DNA of 11,263 nucleotides from Clostridiales bacterium UBA6330 (GCA_002438075.1 DJSQ01000212.1:1-11263); one strand, 5' to 3'; positions 4,488 to 11,250 are shown, counted from the stretch's first letter. Numbers and translations: made by a program. The notes: generated by a model not told the origin, from the sequence alone.

Positions 4488-7019
4488 ATGAAAAGAATGT
4501 TAGTCATTGACGGAAACAGCATCCTCAACCGCGCGTTTTACGGGGTCCGCCCGCTCACGACAAAGGACGGCTTCCCGACCAACGCGCTTTACGGGCTGGT
4601 CAACATGGTCCGCAAGCAGACCGAAGCAATCGGCGCGGACGGGCTTGCCGTGGCGTTTGACCTCAAGGCACCGACCTTCCGCCATCGGATGTACGATGCT
4701 TACAAGGCGGGCAGACGTCCCATGCCCGAGGAGCTGGCACAACAGCTTCCGATTGCAAAGGAGCTGCTTGCCGCAATGGGCTTTCATGTTCTGGAGCTGG
4801 AGGGCTACGAGGCGGACGATATTCTGGGCACGGTCAGTGCGATGTGCGATGAGGCGGGGATACCCTGCCGCCTTATGACGGGGGACCGCGATTCGCTCCA
4901 GCTGATCAGCGACAACACGCACATTCTGCTTGCCACCAACACCGAAACGGTTGACACCGACCGCATCGCCTTCCGCGAGAAGTACGGTGTGGACCCCGAG
5001 CAGTTTGTGGATGTCAAGGCACTCATGGGGGACAGCTCGGACAACATCCCGGGCGTGCCCGGCATCGGGGAAAAGACCGCGCTCAAGCTGATTGCGACCT
5101 ACGGAAGCCTTGACGGAGTATACGAGGCACTGCCCACCGCAAAGGAAACGCCCTCGGTCCTGCGGAAGCTGACCGAGGGGCGGGAGAGCGCATATCTCTC
5201 GCAAACGCTCGCGCGCATCTGCCGCACGGTTCCGCTCGGGGTGGAGCTTGACGGGCTGGACGCAGTGGGCGAGGACCGCGCCAAATTGCGGGAGCTGTTC
5301 CTGCGGCTGGAATTCTCGGGCTTCCTCAAGCGATTCGGCTTGGATGCGCCCGATGCACAGCCGCAGGCGGAAGCCGTCGTTGCGCCGATTGCGGTGGTCG
5401 ATGCGGATGCCGCGGCGGTTGCGGCGGGGCTGGAGCCCTGCCCGACCGTTGCGCTCGATTGCACCGAAAACGGGCTTCTTTTGGCGGGGGATACGGAAAC
5501 GGTCTATCGCCTGACCGAGCCGTTCGCGGCGCTCGTCCCCGCACTGGCGGGAAAGACGCTGGTCTGCCACGATTCCAAAGCGCTTTACAAGGACCCGCGT
5601 CTCGGCGGCTTGCGGGACCTGACGGTCCGCGATCTGATGCTGGCGGGGTACCTTGCCAACTCCTCCAAGGGGGATTACGACCTGCCGATGCTGGTGCAGG
5701 ACTATCTCGGTACGCTCCTGCCGCAGGAGCGCCCGCGCGTGACGGTCTTTCTCCCGCTGTGGGAGAAGCTTTCGGAAAACCTCGAAAAGAGCGGGCAGAC
5801 CGATCTGCTCACCGACATTGAGGGACCGCTCGCGCCTGTGCTGGCGGACATGGAGACGGTCGGCTTCCGCATTGACCGCGCGGGCATCGCCGCTTACGGC
5901 GAACAGCTCGGCGAGGTTGCGGCGGAGCTGGAAAAGCAGATTTATATGCTTGCGGGCGTGGCGGAATTCAACATCAACTCGCCCAAGCAGCTGGGGGACA
6001 TCCTGTTTGAGGTGCTGAAGCTCCCACACGGAAAAAAGACGAAAACGGGGTACTCCACAAACGCGGAGATTCTGGAAAAGCTCCGCCCGTATCACCCGAT
6101 TGTGGATGCGGTGCTGGATTACCGCCAGCTGACCAAGCTCAAGAGCACCTATGCGGACGGGCTCCTGAAGGTCGCGGACGAAAACGGGCGGGTCCATACC
6201 ACCTTCAAGCAGACGGGAACCGCAACGGGGCGGCTTTCCTCCACCGAGCCGAACCTGCAAAACATTCCCGTCCGAACCGAGTTGGGACGCGAGCTGCGGC
6301 GGTATTTCCTGCCCGAGAACCGCGACTGCGTGATTGTGGACGCAGACTACTCCCAGATTGAATTGCGGCTTCTGGCGGCGATTTCGGGGGACGAGAACCT
6401 TTGTGAGGCATTCCGTGAGGGAGCGGATATTCACACCTCCACAGCGGCGGCGGTGTTCGGCGTACCGCGCGAAGCGGTGACTCCCGAAATGCGGAAGAAG
6501 GCGAAGGCGGTCAACTTCGGCATTATGTACGGCATCGGCGCGTTCTCGCTGGCGGATGACATCGGCGTGTCGCGTCAGCAGGCGCAGGAATTCATCGACC
6601 GCTACCTCGGACAGTTCCCGAAGATTGACGAGTATCTGAAGCGGACGATTGCCGAGGCATACGAAAACGGCTATGTGACCACGCTGTTCGGCAGACGGCG
6701 GTATATCGCGGAGCTTGCGGGAAAGAACAAAATGCAGCAGAAATTCGGCGAGCGCGTGGCAATGAACAGCCCGATTCAGGGGACGGCGGCGGACCTGATT
6801 AAGATTGCAATGGTGCGGGTCCACAACCGCCTGAAGCGTGAGGGCTTGCAGGCAAGGCTGATTTTGCAGGTCCATGACGAGCTGTTGATTGAAGCCAAGC
6901 GCGACTGCGCGGAGAAGGCGATGGAAATCCTGCGCGAGGAGATGGAAAACGCCGCCACACTCGCGGTCCCGCTGACCGTTGAAATCCACGCGGGCGACAA
7001 TTGGTTTGAGGCGAAATAA
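4488..7019 (+). CDS. polA: DNA polymerase I (proofreading domain degenerate)
   Basis: This enzyme fills gaps and removes RNA primers during lagging-strand synthesis and repair. The 843-aa protein has three parts. Residues 1 to about 290 are the 5'-3' exonuclease (DGNSILNRAFYG at 8-19, EADDILGT, TGDRDS, and the helix-hairpin-helix GDSSDNIPGVPGIGEKTA near 181-198). About 300-460 is a 3'-5' exonuclease-like domain. About 470-843 is the polymerase: motif A DYSQIELR (620-627), motif B R669/K673/F677/Y681 in RKKAKAVNFGIMYG, motif C VHDE (795-798). In the middle domain the DxE motif reads DCT, the second aspartate motif reads CHDSKALY, and no YxxxD is visible, so proofreading is probably absent, as in Bacillus and Thermus enzymes. 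Phe677 is the residue linked to discrimination against dideoxynucleotides. ATG 4488 has AGAGG upstream and its own promoter. Confidence 0.97.
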   Translation: MKRMLVIDGNSILNRAFYGVRPLTTKDGFPTNALYGLVNMVRKQTEAIGADGLAVAFDLKAPTFRHRMYDAYKAGRRPMPEELAQQLPIAKELLAAMGFHVLELEGYEADDILGTVSAMCDEAGIPCRLMTGDRDSLQLISDNTHILLATNTETVDTDRIAFREKYGVDPEQFVDVKALMGDSSDNIPGVPGIGEKTALKLIATYGSLDGVYEALPTAKETPSVLRKLTEGRESAYLSQTLARICRTVPLGVELDGLDAVGEDRAKLRELFLRLEFSGFLKRFGLDAPDAQPQAEAVVAPIAVVDADAAAVAAGLEPCPTVALDCTENGLLLAGDTETVYRLTEPFAALVPALAGKTLVCHDSKALYKDPRLGGLRDLTVRDLMLAGYLANSSKGDYDLPMLVQDYLGTLLPQERPRVTVFLPLWEKLSENLEKSGQTDLLTDIEGPLAPVLADMETVGFRIDRAGIAAYGEQLGEVAAELEKQIYMLAGVAEFNINSPKQLGDILFEVLKLPHGKKTKTGYSTNAEILEKLRPYHPIVDAVLDYRQLTKLKSTYADGLLKVADENGRVHTTFKQTGTATGRLSSTEPNLQNIPVRTELGRELRRYFLPENRDCVIVDADYSQIELRLLAAISGDENLCEAFREGADIHTSTAAAVFGVPREAVTPEMRKKAKAVNFGIMYGIGAFSLADDIGVSRQQAQEFIDRYLGQFPKIDEYLKRTIAEAYENGYVTTLFGRRRYIAELAGKNKMQQKFGERVAMNSPIQGTAADLIKIAMVRVHNRLKREGLQARLILQVHDELLIEAKRDCAEKAMEILREEMENAATLAVPLTVEIHAGDNWFEAK

Positions 7020-7040
7020 GCATGCCTTAGCATATAAACC

Positions 7041-7084
7041 ATAACCGAAACGGACACCGCTTTTGCGGTGTCCGTTTCGGTTAT
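7041..7084. terminator. 20-bp perfect hairpin between convergent polA and RHH gene
   Basis: ATAACCGAAACGGACACCGC (7041-7060) is followed by TTTT and its exact complement at 7065-7084. There is no U-run on either strand, but the stem is long and sits between convergent genes, so it probably acts as a bidirectional terminator. The right arm includes the last four bases of the RHH coding region (stop at 7081-7083). Confidence 0.7.
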
Positions 7085-7257
7085 TCCTCGTCGGTTTCAA
7101 TCTTGCCGTTTGCGGCTTCGTAGCGCTCCACGCAACGCTTCAGGTATTGCTCGATTTCCTTGTTCGCGCTCCGTCCGTTTGCCTCGGCAATATAGCGGAA
7201 TTTGGCAAATAATTGCCTGTTTACACGCAGGGTATAGCGTACCAATTTATCATCCAT
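7081..7257 (-). CDS. Small Arc-type ribbon-helix-helix DNA-binding protein
   Basis: A 58-aa protein beginning MDDKLVRYTLRVNRQLFAKF. The plan is that of Arc/MetJ-type repressors: a beta-strand VRYTLRV (residues 6-12) that would insert into the major groove as a dimer, helix A RQLFAKFRYIAEAN (14-27), the conserved GRS turn (28-30, usually GRS/GRT in this family), and helix B NKEIEQYLKRCVERYEA (32-48), then a short acidic tail. AAGGAGA (minus strand, 7266-7272) precedes ATG by 8 nt. The gene is easily missed because it is under 60 codons. It is divergent from the SLOG gene, and a repeated GACGCA motif lies in both leaders, so I infer that it represses itself and that neighbour. Chromosomal regulator is likelier than antitoxin, since no toxin-like partner is adjacent. 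Family assignment is by eye. Confidence 0.85.
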   Translation of the reverse strand: MDDKLVRYTLRVNRQLFAKFRYIAEANGRSANKEIEQYLKRCVERYEAANGKIETDEE

Positions 7258-7272
7258 TTTCGGTTTCTCCTT

Positions 7273-7289
7273 TGCGTCATTTTTGCGTC
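7273..7289 (-). promoter_or_regulatory. Tandem TGACGCA/GACGCA sites in the RHH leader (candidate operator)
   Basis: On the minus strand the leader contains GACGCA twice, 11 bp apart (7284-7289 and 7273-7278), about one helical turn. The gene-proximal copy sits in AAAATGACGCA (7273-7283), which recurs inverted at 7357-7367 before the divergent gene. Tandem half sites one turn apart suit cooperative RHH dimers. Because the copy abuts the ribosome binding site, an RNA-level role is also possible. Confidence 0.5.
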
Positions 7290-7295
7290 TTTTTT

Positions 7296-7324
7296 ATTAT
7301 ACCAAATATCTTGATTTTTTACAG
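7296..7324 (-). promoter_or_regulatory. Promoter of the RHH gene
   Basis: A perfect TATAAT lies on the minus strand at 7296-7301. With a 17-nt spacer the -35 would be CTGTAA (7319-7324), a weak 3/6 match, which suggests dependence on another factor or an extended context. The start would be near 7290, and the leader is about 32 nt. Confidence 0.55.
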
Positions 7325-7339
7325 AAAAGATGGTATAAT
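7311..7339 (+). promoter_or_regulatory. Promoter of the SLOG gene
   Basis: TTGATT (7311-7316), 17-nt spacer, TATAAT (7334-7339): a 4/6 -35 with a perfect -10 at ideal spacing. It overlaps the divergent RHH promoter, and the two -10 regions form an inverted repeat (ATTATACCA at 7296-7304, TGGTATAAT at 7331-7339). A repressor bound anywhere here would affect both genes. Confidence 0.7.
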
Positions 7340-7356
7340 GGTGGTAAACAGACCCT

Positions 7357-7367
7357 AAAATGACGCA
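7357..7367 (+). promoter_or_regulatory. AAAATGACGCA element in the SLOG leader (candidate operator)
   Basis: This 11-mer is the exact inverted copy of 7273-7283 in the divergent leader. It lies 17 nt before the SLOG start codon and just upstream of AGGAGG (7375-7380). In its own transcript each gene therefore carries the same AAAATGACGCA next to the ribosome binding site. Binding by the RHH protein is inferred, not shown. Confidence 0.5.
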
Positions 7368-7384
7368 CAGAAAAAGGAGGACCT

Positions 7385-7723
7385 ATGCGGGTTGCAATCA
7401 TTGGGTCAAGGACCCTGAACATAGAGGATTTTGACGCTTATGTCCCGCCCGAGGCGACCGAAATCGTATCGGCGGGAGACGGGGGCGTGGCGTGCGGTGC
7501 CCGCGCGTATGCAAGGCGGCGCGGGCTGCCGTTCCGAAATGTTTCTTCCGACGGTACGGGTTGTGTGCTGTCGGAAATTATGGCGCGGAATGCGCGGCTT
7601 CTGGCTTCTGCCGACCTGATTCTTGCCTTTTGGGACGGGCAGACGGTGGGGACGCAGCTTGCAATCGAGCAGGCGTTGCGGCAGGAGAAGAAAATCCGCA
7701 TTTTCTTTGTTTGCGATTCCTGA
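7385..7723 (+). CDS. SLOG-superfamily protein (YspA/cpYpsA-like), function unknown
   Basis: A 112-aa Rossmann-like protein. It opens with MRVAIIGSRTL (1-11), the GSR loop typical of the SLOG/YspA-type family, and continues with TEIVSAGDGGVACGARAYA (25-43), where relatives usually show SGGARGVD. Near the end it has ARNARLLASADLILAFWDGQ (67-86), followed by GTQLAIEQAL: the family's RN, AD.I.AFWDG and GT..I..A signatures are all present. The SLOG superfamily is thought to bind or process nucleotides or nucleotide-derived ligands; the substrate here is unknown. The usual Arg and Asp of the glycine-rich loop are replaced (Gly34, Ala36/Cys37), so activity may differ. AGGAGG lies only 4 nt before ATG. 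The gene is divergent from the RHH regulator; pgmB follows after 71 nt and could be cotranscribed. Confidence 0.82.
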   Translation: MRVAIIGSRTLNIEDFDAYVPPEATEIVSAGDGGVACGARAYARRRGLPFRNVSSDGTGCVLSEIMARNARLLASADLILAFWDGQTVGTQLAIEQALRQEKKIRIFFVCDS

Positions 7724-7794
7724 ATTTGCTTCATTGTTCCGTATAGGTGCGCTCCCGCTCGGGAATCCTATCCGAAACGAAGGAGGGATGCAAA

Positions 7795-8475
7795 TTGCAG
7801 ACGAAAAGCTGTCGAAACTGTCGGGGACTGATTTTCGATTTGGACGGGGTAATCGTTCACACCGACCGCTACCATTACCTTGCTTGGAAAGCGATTGCGG
7901 ACAGGCTGGGGATTCCGTTTGACGAAGCGGTCAACAACCGCCTGCGCGGGGTGAGCCGTGCGGAGAGCCTTGCCATCATTCTGGAGGGCTGTCGGGGACC
8001 GCTTCCCACCGAGGCGGAGCGCGAACGGCTTGCCGAGGAGAAGAACCGCATCTACAGGCAGTCGCTCTCCGCGCTGACTCCCGCCGATGCGGACACCGGA
8101 GTCCGTGAAACGCTGGCAACCCTGCGGGCGCGCGGGTATCGGCTGGCAATCGGCTCATCCAGCCGAAACGCGGGGCTGATTCTGGAGCGTCTGGACCTGC
8201 GCGGCGCGTTTGACAACGTGACGGACGGGAATGCCATCACGCACTCCAAGCCCGACCCCGAGGTCTTTCTCACGGCGGCAAAGGGGCTTGGACTGAAGCC
8301 CGAGGAATGCGCGGTAATTGAGGACGCAACGGCGGGCATTACGGCGGCAAAGATGAGCGGGATGCTCGCAATCGCCATCGGGGACGCGACAAAGGACCCG
8401 CGCGCGGATATCCGTCTGACCCGTCTTTCCGACCTGACCGAGCTGTTTGCGGCTCCTGCGGAGGCGCACGCATGA
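7795..8475 (+). CDS. pgmB: Beta-phosphoglucomutase-type HAD enzyme
   Basis: This cytosolic enzyme is predicted to interconvert beta-glucose 1-phosphate and glucose 6-phosphate. With a TTG start at 7795 the protein is 226 aa, the usual length. It has FDLDGVI with nucleophile Asp15 and acid/base Asp17, the beta-PGM substrate-loop signature RGVSR (51-55), GSSSRN (120-125), catalytic Lys152 in SKPDPEVF, and Glu176-Asp177 in IEDATAGITAAK. AGGAGG (7781-7786) is 8 nt before the TTG; an ATG at 7788 is out of frame and too close, and a GTG at 7747 lacks a binding site. The start adds an unusual nine-residue segment with a CRNC motif before the HAD core. The stop overlaps the rhamnosidase start by 4 bp. 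No maltose or trehalose phosphorylase is adjacent, so the source of its substrate is unclear; it could instead act on another hexose phosphate. Confidence 0.87.
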   Translation: MQTKSCRNCRGLIFDLDGVIVHTDRYHYLAWKAIADRLGIPFDEAVNNRLRGVSRAESLAIILEGCRGPLPTEAERERLAEEKNRIYRQSLSALTPADADTGVRETLATLRARGYRLAIGSSSRNAGLILERLDLRGAFDNVTDGNAITHSKPDPEVFLTAAKGLGLKPEECAVIEDATAGITAAKMSGMLAIAIGDATKDPRADIRLTRLSDLTELFAAPAEAHA

Positions 8476-11171
8476 GACTGAACAATCTGCGCGTGGAGCA
8501 CGCGGTCGAGCCGTTCGGAGTGGACCCCTGCGCGCCGCTGTTTTCCTTTCTTGCCGATGCGGAGGGGGTGTTTACCGCCGAGCTGATTGCCCCCGATGGG
8601 AAAACGGTTGCGCGCCGCGAGGTCCCGCTGTGCGAGGCGGGTGGCTTTCGCTTTGACGGGGCGGTCCTGTCGCACGGAACGCGTTACCGCTATCGCGTGA
8701 CCTGCGGCGAGGCGGTTGCACAGACCTGCTTTGAGACCGCCGTTGCATTTGCGGCGCCCTTCATCACGCCCACCGAGCCGATTCCGTTCCCGCGCCTGAC
8801 GCGGCGTTTTTTTCTGCCCGCCGATGCGGGGGAGGTGCGCTTGGCAATTACGGGGCTTGGGCTGTACCGCGCGGAGCTGAACGGGGAGAGGGTCGGCGAC
8901 CGCTACCTGACCCCCGGGTGCAACGATTACGATGCCTATCTGCGCTTTGACACCTACGATGTCGGCGCGCTTTGCCGCCGCGGTGCGGTCAACGACTTCT
9001 GCGTAGACCTCGGCGCGGGGTGGTACAGCGGCAGATACGGCATCGACAAGCCGCCCGAGAAGGGCGGGAACGTGTGGGGCGAGGAGCCGCTCTGCGCGCT
9101 GATGCTTTACGAGGCGGACAGCGGGCGGGGCTTTCTCGAAAGCGACAGGGCGTTTGAAGCCGTGCGCTCGCATTGCGCGGAGAGCTCGATTTATGACGGC
9201 GAGGTGCGGGACCTGACGCGCGCGGCGGGGGAGGCGGTGCCCTGCCGCGTGACAGACGGGAAACGGCGGGTGGTCCCGTTCTTCGGCGCGCCGATTCGTG
9301 CCTGTTGTGAGCTCGAGCCGACCCTGTATGTATCCCCGAAGGGCGAGAACATTTTGGATTTCGGGCAGAACATGGTCGGCTTTGTGCGCATGACCGCCAC
9401 GCTTCCGAAGGGGACGCGGGTGCGTCTGCTTCACGGCGAGGTGTTGCAGGACGGTTGCTTCTACCGCGACAACCTGCGCACGGCAAGGGCGGAGGCGGTC
9501 TACGTTTCGGACGGCAATCCGCACGTCTACGAGCCGTATTTCACCTATTTCGGCTTCCGCTATGTCAAAGTTGAGGGACTTGACACGGTAGACCCTGCGG
9601 CTTTTCGCGGGGTGGTGCTCTCCTCCGACACGGGCGATGTCTCGTCCTGCGAAGCCTCGGATGCGGGGCTGAACCGTCTGCTCTCCAACACCCGATGGGG
9701 GCAGCGCGGCAACTTCCTTGACATTCCCACCGATTGCCCGCAACGTGACGAGCGCCTCGGCTGGACCGCCGACACACAGGTCTTTGCCGCCACCGCCTGC
9801 TACCAAAGCGACTGCTACGCTTTCTATAAAAAGTACCTGCACGACCTGCGCACGGAGCAGACGGCGTATTACGGCGGGGACATTCCGATGTACTGCCCGT
9901 CCCTGCGCGGGGAAGCGGGGCACGGCGGCGCGGTCTGGGCGGACTGCGCAACCATCCTGCCAACGGTGCTGTACCGCTTCTACGGGGACCGCGGACAGCT
10001 TGCGCGGGACTATCCGATGATGCGCGATTATTGCGAGTTGCTCCTGCGGCGCGATGCGGACGAGGGGGGACACGGTCTGATTACGCGCTTTTTCACCTTC
10101 GGGGATTGGCTCGCGCAGGACGGCGTTTGCGAGCAGGCGCTCTCGGGCGGGACCGACACGGGATATATCAGCAGTCTGTACTATTATCACTCCCTCTGCC
10201 TGACCTCCGATGCGGCGGAGGTTCTGGGGCATTTCGAGGACCTCAACCGCTACCGCACGGCGGCGGAACGGGTACGCGCGGCGATTCTGGACGAATTCTT
10301 CGCGCCGTCCGGCAGGCTGACCGTTGACACGCAGACCGCGTATGTGCTGGCGCTCCGCTTTGGGGTGTATCGGGACCGCGCCGTTCTGCTTGGCGGCTTT
10401 CGGGAACGCCTGCGGCGCGACTTCTACCGCATGAAAACAGGCTTTTGCGGCACGCCGCTCCTGCTTCCCACGCTGTTTGCCTGCGGCATGGACCGCGACG
10501 CGTACCGCATTCTGTTCAGTCATGATTGCCCCGGGTGGCTTTATGCGGTGGACCTCGGTGCCACAACGGTCTGGGAGCGTTGGAATTCGCTCCTGCCCAA
10601 CGGACGCATCAGCGGGACCAACATGAATTCGCTGAACCATTACGCCTACGGTGCGGTCTGCGAGTCCATCTACGGGGACATTGCGGGTCTGCGCCCGACC
10701 TCGGCGGGGTGGCGCTCCGCGCAAATCGCGCCGCATCCCGATTACCGTCTCAAAAGAATCTCGTTTTCCTATGCCTCGGTCGCGGGGACCTATGCGGTTG
10801 CGTGGGAGCTGACCGACAGCGGGCGCTTCCTGCTGGACGCAACGGTCCCCGCAGGCTGTACGGCGCTTCTCCGTCTGCCCGACGGGACCGAGGAGATTCT
10901 CCCTTCGGGCACGCACCACCGCGACATTCCCACGCCCCGTCACCTCTGCCACCCGTTCTCTCTCGACATGCCGAATCTCGACATTCTTTCCGACCCGCTC
11001 GCGTCCTCCTGCCTGCGCGAGCTTCTCCCGCGCGCGTGGTCGATGGTAACAGGCGAAAACCGCGAATTCCTCCTCCAAAACGGTCACTTCCTCCTCACGC
11101 TCCCGATGTTCGGTGCAACCCCCTCCGATGCCACCCGCTACCGCCACGCGCTGGAGGCAATCAAAAAATAG
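8472..11171 (+). CDS. GH78 alpha-L-rhamnosidase, cytosolic
   Basis: This inverting glycosidase should release terminal L-rhamnose from plant glycosides or polysaccharide fragments. The 899-aa protein has no signal peptide, so its substrates must be imported. Visible parts in order are an N-terminal beta domain, the rhamnosidase N domain ITGLGLYRAELNGERVG (about 126-142), NILDFGQNMVGF (about 292-303), and the (alpha/alpha)6 catalytic domain. In that domain, DIPTDCPQRDERLGWTAD holds the likely general acid Glu427 and Asp434, FGDWL is at 543-547, and TTVWERW holds the likely general base Glu702, followed by SGTNMNSLNHYAYG. A C-terminal beta domain follows, then a helical tail of about 75 residues. 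ATG 8472 overlaps pgmB as ATGA, with GGAGG (8460-8464) 7 nt upstream, so the two are coupled. No rhamnose catabolic or transport genes are in the window. Other GH78 specificities are possible. Confidence 0.93.
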   Translation: MRLNNLRVEHAVEPFGVDPCAPLFSFLADAEGVFTAELIAPDGKTVARREVPLCEAGGFRFDGAVLSHGTRYRYRVTCGEAVAQTCFETAVAFAAPFITPTEPIPFPRLTRRFFLPADAGEVRLAITGLGLYRAELNGERVGDRYLTPGCNDYDAYLRFDTYDVGALCRRGAVNDFCVDLGAGWYSGRYGIDKPPEKGGNVWGEEPLCALMLYEADSGRGFLESDRAFEAVRSHCAESSIYDGEVRDLTRAAGEAVPCRVTDGKRRVVPFFGAPIRACCELEPTLYVSPKGENILDFGQNMVGFVRMTATLPKGTRVRLLHGEVLQDGCFYRDNLRTARAEAVYVSDGNPHVYEPYFTYFGFRYVKVEGLDTVDPAAFRGVVLSSDTGDVSSCEASDAGLNRLLSNTRWGQRGNFLDIPTDCPQRDERLGWTADTQVFAATACYQSDCYAFYKKYLHDLRTEQTAYYGGDIPMYCPSLRGEAGHGGAVWADCATILPTVLYRFYGDRGQLARDYPMMRDYCELLLRRDADEGGHGLITRFFTFGDWLAQDGVCEQALSGGTDTGYISSLYYYHSLCLTSDAAEVLGHFEDLNRYRTAAERVRAAILDEFFAPSGRLTVDTQTAYVLALRFGVYRDRAVLLGGFRERLRRDFYRMKTGFCGTPLLLPTLFACGMDRDAYRILFSHDCPGWLYAVDLGATTVWERWNSLLPNGRISGTNMNSLNHYAYGAVCESIYGDIAGLRPTSAGWRSAQIAPHPDYRLKRISFSYASVAGTYAVAWELTDSGRFLLDATVPAGCTALLRLPDGTEEILPSGTHHRDIPTPRHLCHPFSLDMPNLDILSDPLASSCLRELLPRAWSMVTGENREFLLQNGHFLLTLPMFGATPSDATRYRHALEAIKK

Positions 11172-11178
11172 AAAGGTC

Positions 11179-11250
11179 GTGGGGCTTTGCCCCACACCCC
11201 ACTTAGAGGCTTCTTGAAAGAAGCCCCTAAGAACCGCAAGAACTTTCACA
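11179..11250 (-). repeat. Hairpin repeat, copy C (downstream of the rhamnosidase gene)
   Basis: On the minus strand it reads GTGTGAAAGTTCTTGCGG, then a 13-bp stem (11218-11230 with 11203-11215, one mismatch, 2-nt loop), then GTGGGGC-AAA-GCCCCAC (11179-11195). Order, spacing and head sequence match copy B. It begins 8 nt after the rhamnosidase stop; the GTGGGGC stem would form in that mRNA and may end it, although no U-run follows. The window ends just beyond it. Confidence 0.75.

Noticed and set aside
4500..7100. Minus-strand open frame of 866 codons opposite polA
   Set aside because: Same cause; polA motifs on the plus strand are unmistakable, and the antisense product shows no recognisable domain or well-placed ribosome binding site.
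7081..7723. Toxin-antitoxin pair made of the RHH and SLOG genes
   Set aside because: The genes are divergent rather than cotranscribed, and the SLOG protein resembles ligand-binding YspA-like proteins, not a known toxin. A regulator-target pair fits better.
7788..7922. ATG at 7788 as a gene start
   Set aside because: It is out of frame with pgmB, lies 1 nt from the AGGAGG core, and its frame ends at 7922 without protein motifs.
8052..11249. Minus-strand open frame of 1065 codons opposite the rhamnosidase gene
   Set aside because: It is codon-aligned with the sense gene and open only because the sense strand avoids TTA, CTA and TCA. Its translation is rich in Arg, Gln and Ala without domain motifs, while the sense protein has clear GH78 signatures.
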